A DNA stretch of 64,000 nt from Clostridium collagenovorans DSM 3089 (GCF_900130005.1 NZ_FQXP01000014.1:6955-70954); one strand, 5' to 3'; counted from the first letter of the stretch, positions 16,943 to 26,170 are shown. The notes: generated by a model from the letters alone, not told the origin. Numbers and translations: made by a program.

Positions 16943-18592
16943 ATGGATAACTTAATGTTCTGTTTTCAATGTCAGGAAGCTGCTGGTTGTAAGGGATGTA
17001 CTAAAAGAGGTGTTTGTGGTAAAGAAGCATCTACTGCTAAACTTCAAGACTTATTAATATATACTTTAAAAGGAATATCGCTATATAGCCTTAAAGCTGA
17101 AGAGCTTAAACTTAAGGTAGATATAGAAAATAAATTTATAATAGATAGTTTATTTGCAACTATAACTAATGCTAACTTTGATAATAAATATTTTATAGAA
17201 AAAATATCTAAGGCTTTAGATCTTAGAGAATTTATAAAAACTTCTTTAAAATCTGCTGGAATAGATGTTACTTCTATAACTCATGATTCTGCACACTGGT
17301 TCGGTAGAACAGAAGAAGAATTTTTAAGTAAAGCGGAAACTGTTGGAGTATTAAGCACAGAGAATGAAGATATTAGATCTCTAAGAGAGCTTATAACTTA
17401 TGGTATAAAAGGAATGGCTGCTTATGTAGAGCATGCTTATAATTTAGGATTTGTAGATAATTCTATCTTCACATTTATTAAAGAAGCCTTAGTAAAAACA
17501 ACTGAAAATCTAAGTGCTGATGAGCTTGTTGCTTTAACTTTAGAGTGTGGTAATTTTGGTGTTAAAACCATGGCACTTTTAGATGAAGCTAATACTAAAA
17601 GCTATGGTAATCCTGAAATAACTAAGGTTAATATCGGAGTTAAAAATAACCCTGGAATTCTTGTGAGTGGTCACGATTTAAAAGACTTTGAAGAATTGCT
17701 AAAACAAACTGAAGGAACTGGTATAGACATCTATACTCATAGTGAGATGTTACCTGCTAACTATTATCCTGAGTTTAAAAAGTATCCTCACTTTGTAGGA
17801 AATTACGGTAATGCATGGTGGAGACAAAATGAGGAATTTGAATCCTTCAATGGTCCTATTTTACTTACAACAAACTGTCTTGTACCACCAAAGGATTCTT
17901 ACAAAGATAGAGTTTATACAACAGGTGTAGTTGGTTTCCCTGATCTAAAGCATATTGAGGGAAGAAAAGATGGTAAGGTAAAAGATTTCTCTGTTATTAT
18001 TGAACATGCTAAAAAGTGTGCTCCACCAACAGAGATTGAAAAAGGTGAAATAATTGGTGGTTTTGCTCATAATCAAGTTCTTTCATTAGCTGATAAAATA
18101 GTTGATGCAGTTAAATCTGGGGCTATTAAACAATTCTTTGTTATGGCTGGATGTGACGGTAGAATGAAAGGTAGAAGTTACTATACTGAATTCGCTGAAG
18201 CTCTTCCTAAAGATACAGTTATTTTAACTGCTGGATGTGCTAAGTATAGATATAATAAACTTAACCTTGGGGATATTAATGGAATACCTAGAGTTTTAGA
18301 CGCTGGCCAATGTAATGACTCCTACTCATTAGCAGTAATTGCATTAAAACTAAAAGAAGTTTTTGGTCTTAATGATATAAATGAGTTACCTATTTCTTAT
18401 AATATAGCTTGGTATGAACAAAAGGCTGTAATAGTACTATTGGCTTTATTATCACTAGGTGTAAAAAATATTCACTTAGGACCTACTCTACCTGCATTCC
18501 TATCACCAAATGTAGCTAAAGTTTTAGTTGATAACTTTGGTATTGCAGGAATTACAGATGTAGAAAATGATCTTAAAATATTTTTAGGCTAA
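16943..18592 (+). CDS. hcp: Hybrid cluster protein (hydroxylamine/NO reductase), class I
   Basis: 549 residues. The N-terminal cubane ligands are C7-x2-C10-x8-C19-x5-C25, the spacing of class I Hcp from strict anaerobes. Downstream cluster ligands include the ECGN motif in LTLECGNFG, TNCLVPP, AGCDGR and AGCAKY. The family reduces hydroxylamine and NO under nitrosative stress; cytoplasmic. CGGAGG precedes ATG 16943. An activator-type palindrome upstream and the convergent CRP/FNR gene downstream indicate nitrosative-stress control. Confidence 0.96.
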   Translation: MDNLMFCFQCQEAAGCKGCTKRGVCGKEASTAKLQDLLIYTLKGISLYSLKAEELKLKVDIENKFIIDSLFATITNANFDNKYFIEKISKALDLREFIKTSLKSAGIDVTSITHDSAHWFGRTEEEFLSKAETVGVLSTENEDIRSLRELITYGIKGMAAYVEHAYNLGFVDNSIFTFIKEALVKTTENLSADELVALTLECGNFGVKTMALLDEANTKSYGNPEITKVNIGVKNNPGILVSGHDLKDFEELLKQTEGTGIDIYTHSEMLPANYYPEFKKYPHFVGNYGNAWWRQNEEFESFNGPILLTTNCLVPPKDSYKDRVYTTGVVGFPDLKHIEGRKDGKVKDFSVIIEHAKKCAPPTEIEKGEIIGGFAHNQVLSLADKIVDAVKSGAIKQFFVMAGCDGRMKGRSYYTEFAEALPKDTVILTAGCAKYRYNKLNLGDINGIPRVLDAGQCNDSYSLAVIALKLKEVFGLNDINELPISYNIAWYEQKAVIVLLALLSLGVKNIHLGPTLPAFLSPNVAKVLVDNFGIAGITDVENDLKIFLG

Positions 18593-18601
18593 ATTTAATT
18601 T

Positions 18602-18694
18602 AAGGGCTGTTGCATAAAAAAGATAATATCAATATAAATTATTTTAATTAATAATCCACATATTGATATTATCTCACTTATTACAATGGCCCTT
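18602..18694. terminator. Bidirectional nested hairpin between hcp and its regulator
   Basis: Outer AAGGGC / GCCCTT and inner 14-bp GATAATATCAATAT / ATATTGATATTATC. It serves two convergent genes and reaches almost to the stop codon at 18696. Confidence 0.8.
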
Positions 18695-18695
18695 A

Positions 18696-19370
18696 TTACA
18701 TAAAAATATCTTCTAAAGCATCTAAATCCTTAATTGTAATTGTGCTTTTATTATAATCAATCAAATCTTCTTTCTTCATATTTATAAGTTCTCTAGATAT
18801 AGAGGGTCTTGCAACCCCAAAGTTTTCAGCTAGCTTTTCTCTATTATCCTTTATTTTAAGCACCATAGTTCCTTGAATCTTATACTGGTTCAATAAATAA
18901 TCTGCTATTTTTTCTCTTATAGTTGAGTAGGATAAAACTCTAACCCTATTATTTAACATTAATATTTTATTAGATAAGATACCCATAAATTTAGTTAAGA
19001 ACTTTGTGTCATTCTTACATAGCTTCACAATATCTTCTTTATATATAAATGCAACTTTACACCTCTTATCACAAACTATAGTTGAAGGATACTTATCCAT
19101 ACTAGAAAAAATTATTACTTCTCCAAATAGATCTCCCTTTTTTAAATGATTAATATTTAAAATCTTACCTGATATATAGTGCTTTTGGACATTTATAGTT
19201 CCCTCTAAAACTATACCTACCCTATTTATGTCTTCCCCCTCAAAAGCTATTATTTCATCCTTTGAGTACTCACATTGTTTTATATCTATATCCCTTAAAA
19301 TATTTTCAATTTCCTGCAAAGAAAAATCTGAAAAAACCTTAGTTTCCTTTAAACCTTCATATATTCTCAT
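18696..19370 (-). CDS. CRP/FNR family regulator, HcpR-like
   Basis: 224 residues: an N-terminal cyclic-nucleotide-like beta barrel (EDINRVGIVLEGTINVQK, KKGDLFGEVIIFS) and a C-terminal winged helix with recognition helix in AENFGVARPSISRELINM. No Cys cluster of the FNR type is present at the N-terminus. Convergent with hcp, whose promoter has a matching palindrome, so an HcpR role (activation of hcp under nitrosative stress) is likely but inferred. AAGGATAG precedes the ATG. No copy of the palindrome was seen in its own upstream region. Confidence 0.85.
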   Translation of the reverse strand: MRIYEGLKETKVFSDFSLQEIENILRDIDIKQCEYSKDEIIAFEGEDINRVGIVLEGTINVQKHYISGKILNINHLKKGDLFGEVIIFSSMDKYPSTIVCDKRCKVAFIYKEDIVKLCKNDTKFLTKFMGILSNKILMLNNRVRVLSYSTIREKIADYLLNQYKIQGTMVLKIKDNREKLAENFGVARPSISRELINMKKEDLIDYNKSTITIKDLDALEDIFM

Positions 19371-19565
19371 TTTATACTATCCTTATATAAATATTTTTAA
19401 ATTATTAATTATCTTATCATAAAATAGCAACACATGTATGAAATTTATATTAACCTTAAATTAACGACTTTATTATAATTATTCTTTGTAATAAATATAT
19501 AATTATTGTAAAATTTATATATAGATTAGCTTTATGCTAAAATAATTTAACTTAGGGGTGTGACT

Positions 19566-20150
19566 ATGCGTAAGTTTTTATCTTATTTTCTTATAGTATT
19601 GGGGATTTGTATTATTTTATATCCTACTGCGGTAGACAAATATCATATGCATCAACAAAAAAAATTACTTGAACAATTCGAAAGTCTCGATTTAGAAGGT
19701 TCAGAGAAGGCTTCAGGAGATAGTTCTCAAAGCTTAAATGATGAAAATGCAACAACTGTTAATTATGCAATAAAAATAGATAAAATAAACTTATATCAAG
19801 CTATAATCGAAGGCACAACAAAAGATAATTTAAATGTATCAGTAACTACAATGAGTCCTTCAGTAAAGCCAGGTGAAGTAGGAAATTATGTACTTGCAGG
19901 TCATAGAAGCTTTACATATGGTCGTGATTTCAACAGATTAAACGAATTAGAACCTGGTGATGAAGTTAAAATTATTTCTAAAGGTAAGGAATTTAAATAT
20001 GTTATAACTGATAAATTTTTAGTTCTTCCTACTCAATCAGAGGTAGCAGAAAATAATTCTGACTTTGCTGAAATAACTCTTATAACTTGTGATCCTATGG
20101 TAGAAGCTACTCATAGGCTTATTGTAAAAGGTAAATTAGTTGAAGATTAA
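19566..20150 (+). CDS. srtD: Class D sortase
   Basis: 194 residues with an N-terminal membrane anchor (about 5-24) and an extracellular catalytic domain. The catalytic residues are His in LAGHRSF, Cys in TLITCDP (the TLxTC motif) and Arg in ATHRLIVKG. Sortases join LPxTG-type proteins to the wall or, for some class D enzymes, act in spore-related cells. No substrate with a sorting signal is encoded next to it. ATG 19566 follows AGGGGTG by five bases; the GTG at 19560 is inside that site. Confidence 0.9.
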   Translation: MRKFLSYFLIVLGICIILYPTAVDKYHMHQQKKLLEQFESLDLEGSEKASGDSSQSLNDENATTVNYAIKIDKINLYQAIIEGTTKDNLNVSVTTMSPSVKPGEVGNYVLAGHRSFTYGRDFNRLNELEPGDEVKIISKGKEFKYVITDKFLVLPTQSEVAENNSDFAEITLITCDPMVEATHRLIVKGKLVED

Positions 20151-20234
20151 AAGATTTAATTAGATACATTAAGTTAAATTATTCATCATTAATATGCTTG
20201 TCCATACATTTTTAGACACAATTTTATTAAAAAT

Positions 20235-20303
20235 ATATCCTCCAATGTTTAAAATTATATTTATTGGTTAAAACTAATAATATAAAAACATTTTGGAGGA
20301 TAT
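20235..20303 (+). promoter_or_regulatory. Ribosome-binding-site-sequestering hairpin
   Basis: ATATCCTCCAA (20235-20245) pairs perfectly with TTGGAGGATAT (20293-20303), which contains the Shine-Dalgarno GGAGGA of the next gene; a further TGTTT/AAACA pairing extends the stem past a 2-nt bulge. The loop is 35 nt. No T-run follows, so it is not a terminator for the + strand. Translational control is inferred. Confidence 0.65.
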
Positions 20304-20308
20304 TTAAT

Positions 20309-21040
20309 ATGAGTAATAAAAAGAAAATATACTTTAACCCAATATTTATATGTTTATGTTTACTATTGGTTACTCCTTTAGGTATATTTTTATTATGGAA
20401 ATCTCAACGTTATAATAAAAACTTTACACTTACTTTAAGCGCAATGTCATGTGTTTATTTTGTAAGTCTTGTTTCCTTAATTACTCTTTCAGTTAACTTC
20501 AACTCTATTACTGGTTTCTTTGTTGATGATAACTCTGATTCAGTAGCAGTTGCAAAAATGAAATCTCCTAACTCCAATTTAGATATGAATTGTGATTTAG
20601 ACAGTATAGTAAAATTTTATAATACTGCTATAAAAGAAACAGCTGGTAAAGATATACCTCTACCTGAGAGTACTATTAATTTTTTAGATAAATATGTTAC
20701 TATTTTTCCATCTAATACAAAGAATGATGTAAAAAAAATATATTCGCTATTAAGTGAATCACCAGACTATAATCAATTAATTAGTAATACCTCACTTTAT
20801 AATAATAAAGTTATATCTATTTCTGGAACAGCAATGAAGATAACTGAAACTATAGTAAACAATCAACAAATGTCCATATTAGAAGTTACTGCTAATGAAA
20901 ATAATAAGTATACTATATTATTTCCTGGACCTGTTGGTATAAAAGAAGGCGGAAACCTAATTTGCCTTGGAGTTCCTATCACTACCCTAGATAATAACAA
21001 TTTAGTTTTAATAGGTGGCAAGTTAGAAACTGTTTATTAA
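20309..21040 (+). CDS. Membrane protein with a C-terminal OB-like domain, function unknown
   Basis: 243 residues. Two N-terminal membrane helices (about residues 10-28 and 41-64) are followed by a soluble domain. The last ~80 residues (from NNKVISISGTAMKI) are a beta-rich stretch reminiscent of tRNA_anti-like/OB folds, with a segment LICLGVPITTLDNNNLVLIGGKLE at the end. I do not recognise a named family. ATG 20309 has GGAGGA eight bases upstream, buried in a strong hairpin. The 15-codon extension to 20264 overlaps that hairpin and is not used. Confidence 0.7.
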   Translation: MSNKKKIYFNPIFICLCLLLVTPLGIFLLWKSQRYNKNFTLTLSAMSCVYFVSLVSLITLSVNFNSITGFFVDDNSDSVAVAKMKSPNSNLDMNCDLDSIVKFYNTAIKETAGKDIPLPESTINFLDKYVTIFPSNTKNDVKKIYSLLSESPDYNQLISNTSLYNNKVISISGTAMKITETIVNNQQMSILEVTANENNKYTILFPGPVGIKEGGNLICLGVPITTLDNNNLVLIGGKLETVY

Positions 21041-21080
21041 TATGCGTACAATCTTTTAATATATTTAATTTAAATTTTAA

Positions 21081-21129
21081 AATACTAAAAAAGGATGATG
21101 ATTTTTAAATCGCATCCTTTTTTAGTATT
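21081..21129. terminator. Bidirectional terminator
   Basis: Perfect 17-bp stem (21081-21097 and 21113-21129), with a further GATTT/AAATC pairing in the loop, between two convergent genes. Confidence 0.92.
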
Positions 21130-21146
21130 CATAATTTAGTAATTTT

Positions 21147-21962
21147 CTACTTGCGTTCCTCTGGTTTATCTACTATATTCATTTTAAACCATTGCTCTGA
21201 TAATTTCTTTATAGTTCCATCCTCTTTCATTTCCCTTATTGTTTTATTAACATCATCTATTAATTTTTTATTTTTGTAATCCATAGGAAATGAATAAACA
21301 AGAGAATCAATAATATGCTTATCACCAAGTACCTTAAATTTCGAATCAGAATTTTCTACAATAGTTAAGGCATCTATTTCTCTTTCTAAACTCCCTTTAT
21401 CGTTCCCTTGCTCTAATAGTTGTACACTATTACGTACATCCTTATCACCCCTACTAACTGATAAGCCTAAATTTAAAGCATTATTTACTTCCTTAAGAAG
21501 TTCTCTATCATTATCTCTGAAGGTTACTACACTCTTTCCCTTTAAATCCTCTAAAGAGTTTATATTGTCATCATTTAAAACTAAAAAATCATAATACATA
21601 TATCCATAAGGTTCGGTAAAAGAATATGTTTTAATTAGATCTGATATAGGTGAAGCTAATGTATCTATATCTCCATTATCTAACATCTTAACTAATACAC
21701 TCTCTAATCTACTAGAATCAAACTTAACCTCTAAAACATTTCTTTTAGAGATTTCCTCCCACATGCTAATTTGAAATCCTTCTAGCTTACCATCCTTCAT
21801 ATATGACCATGGATAAGCATTCTCTGCAACCCCTACTACAATGGTATTTTCACCCTTTTCGTCTTCCCCTTTTGTTTCATTATCAATGGTAGGTGACTTT
21901 TGACAAGCTGTTAATAAAAGAATCATCATTATACTAATAATAATACTTAAAAATTTTTTCAC
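21147..21962 (-). CDS. Orphan amino-acid-type substrate-binding lipoprotein
   Basis: 271 residues of the family 3 (amino-acid) extracellular binding proteins. The lipoprotein signal MKKFLSIIISIMMILLLTAC has lipobox LTAC, then an acidic linker. The fold is shown by VVGVAENAYPWSYMKDGKLEGFQISMWEEI and a C-terminal REMKEDGTIKKLSEQWF. No permease or ATPase accompanies it, so it may work with distant partners or as a sensor. The start is GTG (21960-21962) after AAGGGGGG. Confidence 0.87.
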   Translation of the reverse strand: MKKFLSIIISIMMILLLTACQKSPTIDNETKGEDEKGENTIVVGVAENAYPWSYMKDGKLEGFQISMWEEISKRNVLEVKFDSSRLESVLVKMLDNGDIDTLASPISDLIKTYSFTEPYGYMYYDFLVLNDDNINSLEDLKGKSVVTFRDNDRELLKEVNNALNLGLSVSRGDKDVRNSVQLLEQGNDKGSLEREIDALTIVENSDSKFKVLGDKHIIDSLVYSFPMDYKNKKLIDDVNKTIREMKEDGTIKKLSEQWFKMNIVDKPEERK

Positions 21963-22426
21963 TAATTTCCCCCCTTATTGTATTATTTATTGATTATATA
22001 AATGTACATTTCACAAAATACATTTTTTCATAATTTTATATTTTAATCTATATATTGTAAATTTATTTAATGTTAATTATTCTACTTTAATAAGCAAGTC
22101 AAAGGGTTAAATATATTTATTTCTGATTATTTCTACCTACTTTACTTGTCATAAAAAAATATTTAAACTAGCTAAAACCTCTTTTCTAATAATTTACTTA
22201 TTAAGTTATTAATGTTAATATATTTTTAATAATCAATAATTATCAAATTAATACTATCTATTCATTAGATATAATTATAAGAAATTATTATTACTAGCCT
22301 TTAATCTTGAGTAAATTGGACAGCTCAGTAAACTCTCTAATATTAACTTAATTCTATATAAAAATTTTTTTAAAATATATAAATACAGTTATGTAACATT
22401 AAAATTTAATTATTAAGGGGGATACC
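21963..22426. other. Divergent intergenic region before the permease array
   Basis: 464 AT-rich bases. A TATAAT on the minus strand (21993-21998) for the lipoprotein gene is flanked on its upstream side by a perfect palindrome AAATGTACATTT (22000-22011), a possible operator in the promoter spacer. No clear promoter could be assigned to the permease gene. Confidence 0.4.
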
Positions 22427-23644
22427 ATGTGGGTATTAATTAAACATGAACTAAAAAGATTCTTTAAAAGTAAATTTCCTCTTATTTTTACTATTCTAAT
22501 TGTGTTACTCAATGTCTTTGTTGGTTTAAACTACAAATCACTAAGTGAAAGTTATACCTGGGAAGATGAATTTAAAAGTTTTCAGAATTTTGATTTTACT
22601 AATCATGAAATAGCCTCTTCTCAATTTAACTCACAATTAGATAGTATAGATGAGAATACCTCCGATAAAGCTGAAATTGAAGAAAGAGAGCATATATTAT
22701 TGGAAATGCAAAAATTAGAGGAAAATCTTAAATACTATGAGAACCTAAAAATGTATGCCGAAAATAAAGATGCTGGAAAAATATCTGAACTAATTTTAAA
22801 TGATACTAAGTTACGTAATCAAAGGGTTTTGAAAAAAATAGAGAATAACAATTATGGAAATTCTGAAGAAACTAATCGCTACTTTGTATTTGAACTTATG
22901 CACCAATATATTTACGATAATAACTTAACTCCTAGAGCTGATGTGTGGAGTGACTATAGTGCCTTAGGATTACTAGTTATTTTATTTCAAAAATATTATA
23001 TTATAATTTTACCTATATTATTTTTAATAGTTGCATCTACTTCAATATCCGGTGAGTTTAGTAATAATACTTATAAGTTATTGTTTTCTCAACCAATAAA
23101 AAAACATAAAATTATAATTCCTAAAATAATAAGTTCTATAATTGTATCTACTTTTCTTATTTTAGTAGCAGCTTTATCAGCACTTATTATAGGTACTATC
23201 CTCAATGGGTTTGGAGAACTAAATGCTCCTATCTTAATCTTTGAAAACTTAACTAAAAATCCAATGAAAAAATGCGGAATTCTTGAATATACTCATATAG
23301 AAACAACTATACTTGTTTTAGGAAAGTTAATTTCATATACCATCTTTATATCAATTTTTATAAATTCAATGGCTATATTAATTTCATCTTTATTTAAAAA
23401 TAAATTGACTTCAATTATTACATCTATAATTATATTTATTGGAACTTATTTTACAGCACCACTTATTACTGGTATAAAAGCCTTTAATCCAATGACTTAT
23501 TTAAACTCCTATGAAATTATAACCGGAATAAACTCTTTAACTATACCTGAAATACAACTTAATCTTGGTGTTTTTATTCTTTTAACACTATCAATTATAT
23601 TTATAGCCTTTACTCTTATAAAAATGAAAAAGTCTCATATTTAA
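22427..23644 (+). CDS. ABC-2 type permease, paralog 1 of 4
   Basis: 405 residues. TM1 at about 17-36, a large external domain of about 150 residues, then about five more helices from ~190 onward. The ABC-2 hallmark GEFSNNTYKLLFSQPIKKHK lies just after TM2, the G-E-x-x-x-x-T cytosolic helix. Start ATG follows AAGGGGGAT. The external domain is acidic and probably partly coiled (IEEREHILLEMQKLEENLKYYENLK), ending in YIYDNNL before TM2. It has no ATPase directly beside it; the one at 26279 is the likely partner. A hairpin follows at 23771. Confidence 0.88.
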   Translation: MWVLIKHELKRFFKSKFPLIFTILIVLLNVFVGLNYKSLSESYTWEDEFKSFQNFDFTNHEIASSQFNSQLDSIDENTSDKAEIEEREHILLEMQKLEENLKYYENLKMYAENKDAGKISELILNDTKLRNQRVLKKIENNNYGNSEETNRYFVFELMHQYIYDNNLTPRADVWSDYSALGLLVILFQKYYIIILPILFLIVASTSISGEFSNNTYKLLFSQPIKKHKIIIPKIISSIIVSTFLILVAALSALIIGTILNGFGELNAPILIFENLTKNPMKKCGILEYTHIETTILVLGKLISYTIFISIFINSMAILISSLFKNKLTSIITSIIIFIGTYFTAPLITGIKAFNPMTYLNSYEIITGINSLTIPEIQLNLGVFILLTLSIIFIAFTLIKMKKSHI

Positions 23645-23770
23645 ATTAACTTATATCACAATTGTTTTCTAGACTTATCTTTACTACTCTATTGGTTCCA
23701 TCCACTACCTGAAACGGTCTAAAAACACGAAGAATACACTTATAAATAAATCATAAAATTAAGATTAAAT

Positions 23771-23798
23771 AGGTAGATTTAATTTAATAAATCTACCT
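23771..23798 (+). terminator. Hairpin after permease 1
   Basis: Perfect ten-bp stem AGGTAGATTT / AAATCTACCT with an 8-nt loop, 126 bases beyond the stop. T-run weak. The remaining bases to 24046 are AT-rich and carry nothing I recognise. Confidence 0.6.
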
Positions 23799-24046
23799 AC
23801 TTCATTTGATATTACATCATTTCTTTATAGTATTTTAATTCTAATTTTTATAAAAGACCACTTATTAATTTAAATAAGTATAACTTTATTTAATAATTTT
23901 ACTAATTGGTAATTTAAAGTTTGAATTCTTTCCGTAGATATATTTAAATACTTAAAATTGATTTTGTCATAATTTCGAAATGTCAATACATTAAAATAAA
24001 TATTATTTTAATTATGTCTTATATAGGATTTGAACTCTTTATGCTA

Positions 24047-24388
24047 CTAATAGCATGCAATTCTCATATCAACTTCTGTTCTGTCAAGCCAAAACCTTCC
24101 ACAACTATTACATTGTTGTCCATATTGAATTGTCCTACGTTCTTTGTAATCATAGTGATCACCATGTTTAATAGGTCCTCCTACCTTAACCCATGACCCA
24201 TATTTAGTTCTAGGAGAACAATACCCACCACATTCACATGGTATACCTCTAGGACTTATAGAGTTAGCTTCTACGGAAACTTCTGAATGTTTACAACAAT
24301 CTACATTGTTGTTTTCACTTGCTAATGCAGTTGAACCACTTAAAGCTAGTGATAACGTTAAAAAAGTTGATATTAGTATCTTTTTCAT
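24047..24388 (-). CDS. Small secreted cysteine-rich protein
   Basis: 113 residues. The signal peptide is MKKILISTFLTLSLALSGSTALA, with cleavage expected after ALA. The ~90-residue mature part has nine cysteines arranged as CC, CECGGYC, CNSCGR and a terminal C. The CNSCGRFWLDR segment resembles a zinc-ribbon knuckle. The central GSWVKVGGPIKHGDHYDYKERRTIQYG is rich in His, Lys and Tyr. AAGGAGG precedes ATG 24388. It is read against the ABC-2 genes around it. Function unknown; a bacteriocin-like or envelope protein handled by the neighbouring transporters is conjecture. Confidence 0.8.
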   Translation of the reverse strand: MKKILISTFLTLSLALSGSTALASENNNVDCCKHSEVSVEANSISPRGIPCECGGYCSPRTKYGSWVKVGGPIKHGDHYDYKERRTIQYGQQCNSCGRFWLDRTEVDMRIACY

Positions 24389-24412
24389 TTTTATTCCTCC
24401 TTAAAATTTTAT

Positions 24413-24426
24413 TAAACTATAGTTTA
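24413..24426. promoter_or_regulatory. Operator-like palindrome of the Cys-rich gene
   Basis: Perfect 14-bp palindrome TAAACTATAGTTTA immediately after the predicted transcription start. A second half-site TTATAGTTTA lies 18 bases away (24435-24444), over the -10. Confidence 0.5.
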
Positions 24427-24433
24427 TATCAAG

Positions 24434-24462
24434 ATTATAGTTTAATTTTTCCTTTTATTCAA
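24434..24462 (-). promoter_or_regulatory. Promoter of the Cys-rich secreted protein gene
   Basis: Minus-strand TTGAAT (24457-24462), 17-base spacer and perfect TATAAT (24434-24439). Predicted leader about 38 bases. The remaining bases from 24463 to 24893 carry no other feature I can support. Confidence 0.65.
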
Positions 24463-24893
24463 ATTAATATAATGTAGTTTCAAAAATTTATTTTTAATTC
24501 TAATCGGTTAATCATACATGTATCTATTTTTTTATTTCATTTTAATTATTTTACATATTAATATATAAATGGTAATATTATTTTAATAACCTGTATTTAT
24601 TAATTAGCTACTAAAATCTTTATTCAATAGATAACTATCAAACCATATGACATAGGGCATTTTTAAATAACCGAAGAATTTTTATATCTATAAGTAATTT
24701 AAATTCAAGCTCAAGAAAACTTCTTATATCTTTAAACTTATATTTACATTTGTATTTTTTTAATGTTAATAAATTTATTAATACTAAAAATAGAATTTAT
24801 CAGTTTAGTAACTTCCATAACAGTAAAATCTAATTATACTAAACTAAGTACTTTAGCTTATATAAAATTATTTTTAATTTAAGGGGGATAACC

Positions 24894-26117
24894 ATGTGGG
24901 TATTAATTAAACATGAACTCAAAAGATTTTTTAAAAGTAAATTTTCTCTTATCTTCATTGCTTTAATCCTTACTCTTAATATATTTTTAGGGATAAACTA
25001 TAAAAACTATTCTGATAATAATAACCTTGAAAATACACTAAAACTTCCAACTGAAGACTTTATTAAATCTTTAGAAGAAAATTTAGAGCTTTATAAAAAC
25101 CGTTTAAATGAAATAGGTGATAATCCAACTGATGAAAGTTTAATTGAAGAAAAACAAACCATATTAACTAATATTGATTATGACAATGAATCTCTTAGTC
25201 TTCAAACTCAATTGCTTACAGCTATAAATAATAATGATAATAGGACAATATTGAAGTTAAGGTTAGAAGAAATTAAATCTATTAATAATATACTGCCTCC
25301 ATCTTCTTCAAATCAAGTCCTTACTACCAATCAACCTGAAAGATTTGCTAAGGACTTTTTATCTGAATTTATGTATCAATACTTATATGACAATAATATT
25401 GATGTTCCTGTTGATGTATTTCATAACTACAGTGCCTTAGATTTATTACTAGATTTGTTTAAAAACTATTACACGCTTATTTTGCCAATATTATTTTTAA
25501 TAGTTGCTTCTACCTCAATCTCTGGAGAATGTAGTAATAATACTTATAAGCTACTATTTTCTCAACCTGTAAAGAAGTATAAAATCATAACTTCTAAGAT
25601 AGTAAGCTCTTTTATTATTTCTTTGTTCTTTATATTTTTAGCAACAATCTCAACTATTATTATAGGTACTTTATTAAATGGCTTTGGCAACCCTAATTAC
25701 CCTATATTAATGTTTGATAATCTTACTAATAAGATAATTAATCCTTTTTCTATTGTTAAATCAACTCATATAGAGCCAACTAAGGTTGTTTTACTGAAAT
25801 TGATATCTTATTTTTTACTTGTATCACTATTCGTAAATTCAATGGCTATATTAATTTCATCTTTATTTAAGAATAAATTGACTTCAATCGTTACAGCTAT
25901 AATTATATTCGTTGGAACTTATTTTACATCGCCAATTATTACTGGTATAAAAGCCTTTAATCCAATGACTTATTTAAATGTCTATGAGATTGTAACAGGT
26001 ATCAGTTCCCTAACTGAACCTAAAATACAATTGACATTAGGAATTATACTTCTTTCTAGTTTATTGATTATATTTACTATATTAAGTACTCTAAAAGTAA
26101 AAAAACTACACCTATAA
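24894..26117 (+). CDS. ABC-2 type permease, paralog 2 of 4
   Basis: 407 residues with the same plan as the paralog at 22427: TM1 near 17-36, an external domain to ~190, then the helices with GECSNNTYKLLFSQPVKKYK. The external domain differs almost completely (ESLEENLELYKNRLNEIGDNPTDE) yet ends in the shared YLYDNNI. C-terminal membrane sequence from FVNSMAILISSLFKNKLTSI onward is nearly identical to paralogs 1 and 3, at DNA level too. AAGGGGGAT precedes the ATG. Separately transcribed from paralog 1, judging by the 24389-24893 gap. Confidence 0.88.
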   Translation: MWVLIKHELKRFFKSKFSLIFIALILTLNIFLGINYKNYSDNNNLENTLKLPTEDFIKSLEENLELYKNRLNEIGDNPTDESLIEEKQTILTNIDYDNESLSLQTQLLTAINNNDNRTILKLRLEEIKSINNILPPSSSNQVLTTNQPERFAKDFLSEFMYQYLYDNNIDVPVDVFHNYSALDLLLDLFKNYYTLILPILFLIVASTSISGECSNNTYKLLFSQPVKKYKIITSKIVSSFIISLFFIFLATISTIIIGTLLNGFGNPNYPILMFDNLTNKIINPFSIVKSTHIEPTKVVLLKLISYFLLVSLFVNSMAILISSLFKNKLTSIVTAIIIFVGTYFTSPIITGIKAFNPMTYLNVYEIVTGISSLTEPKIQLTLGIILLSSLLIIFTILSTLKVKKLHL

Positions 26118-26130
26118 ACTTTATTCATTT

Positions 26131-26170
26131 TTCAACTTCAGTTGAAATTTCAATGCCTTCTGAAGTTGAA
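26131..26170 (+). terminator. Hairpin after permease 2
   Basis: Perfect 11-bp stem TTCAACTTCAG / CTGAAGTTGAA, with an inner palindrome TTGAAATTTCAA in the loop. Weak T-run. It may stop or dampen transcription before the ATPase gene. Confidence 0.6.
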
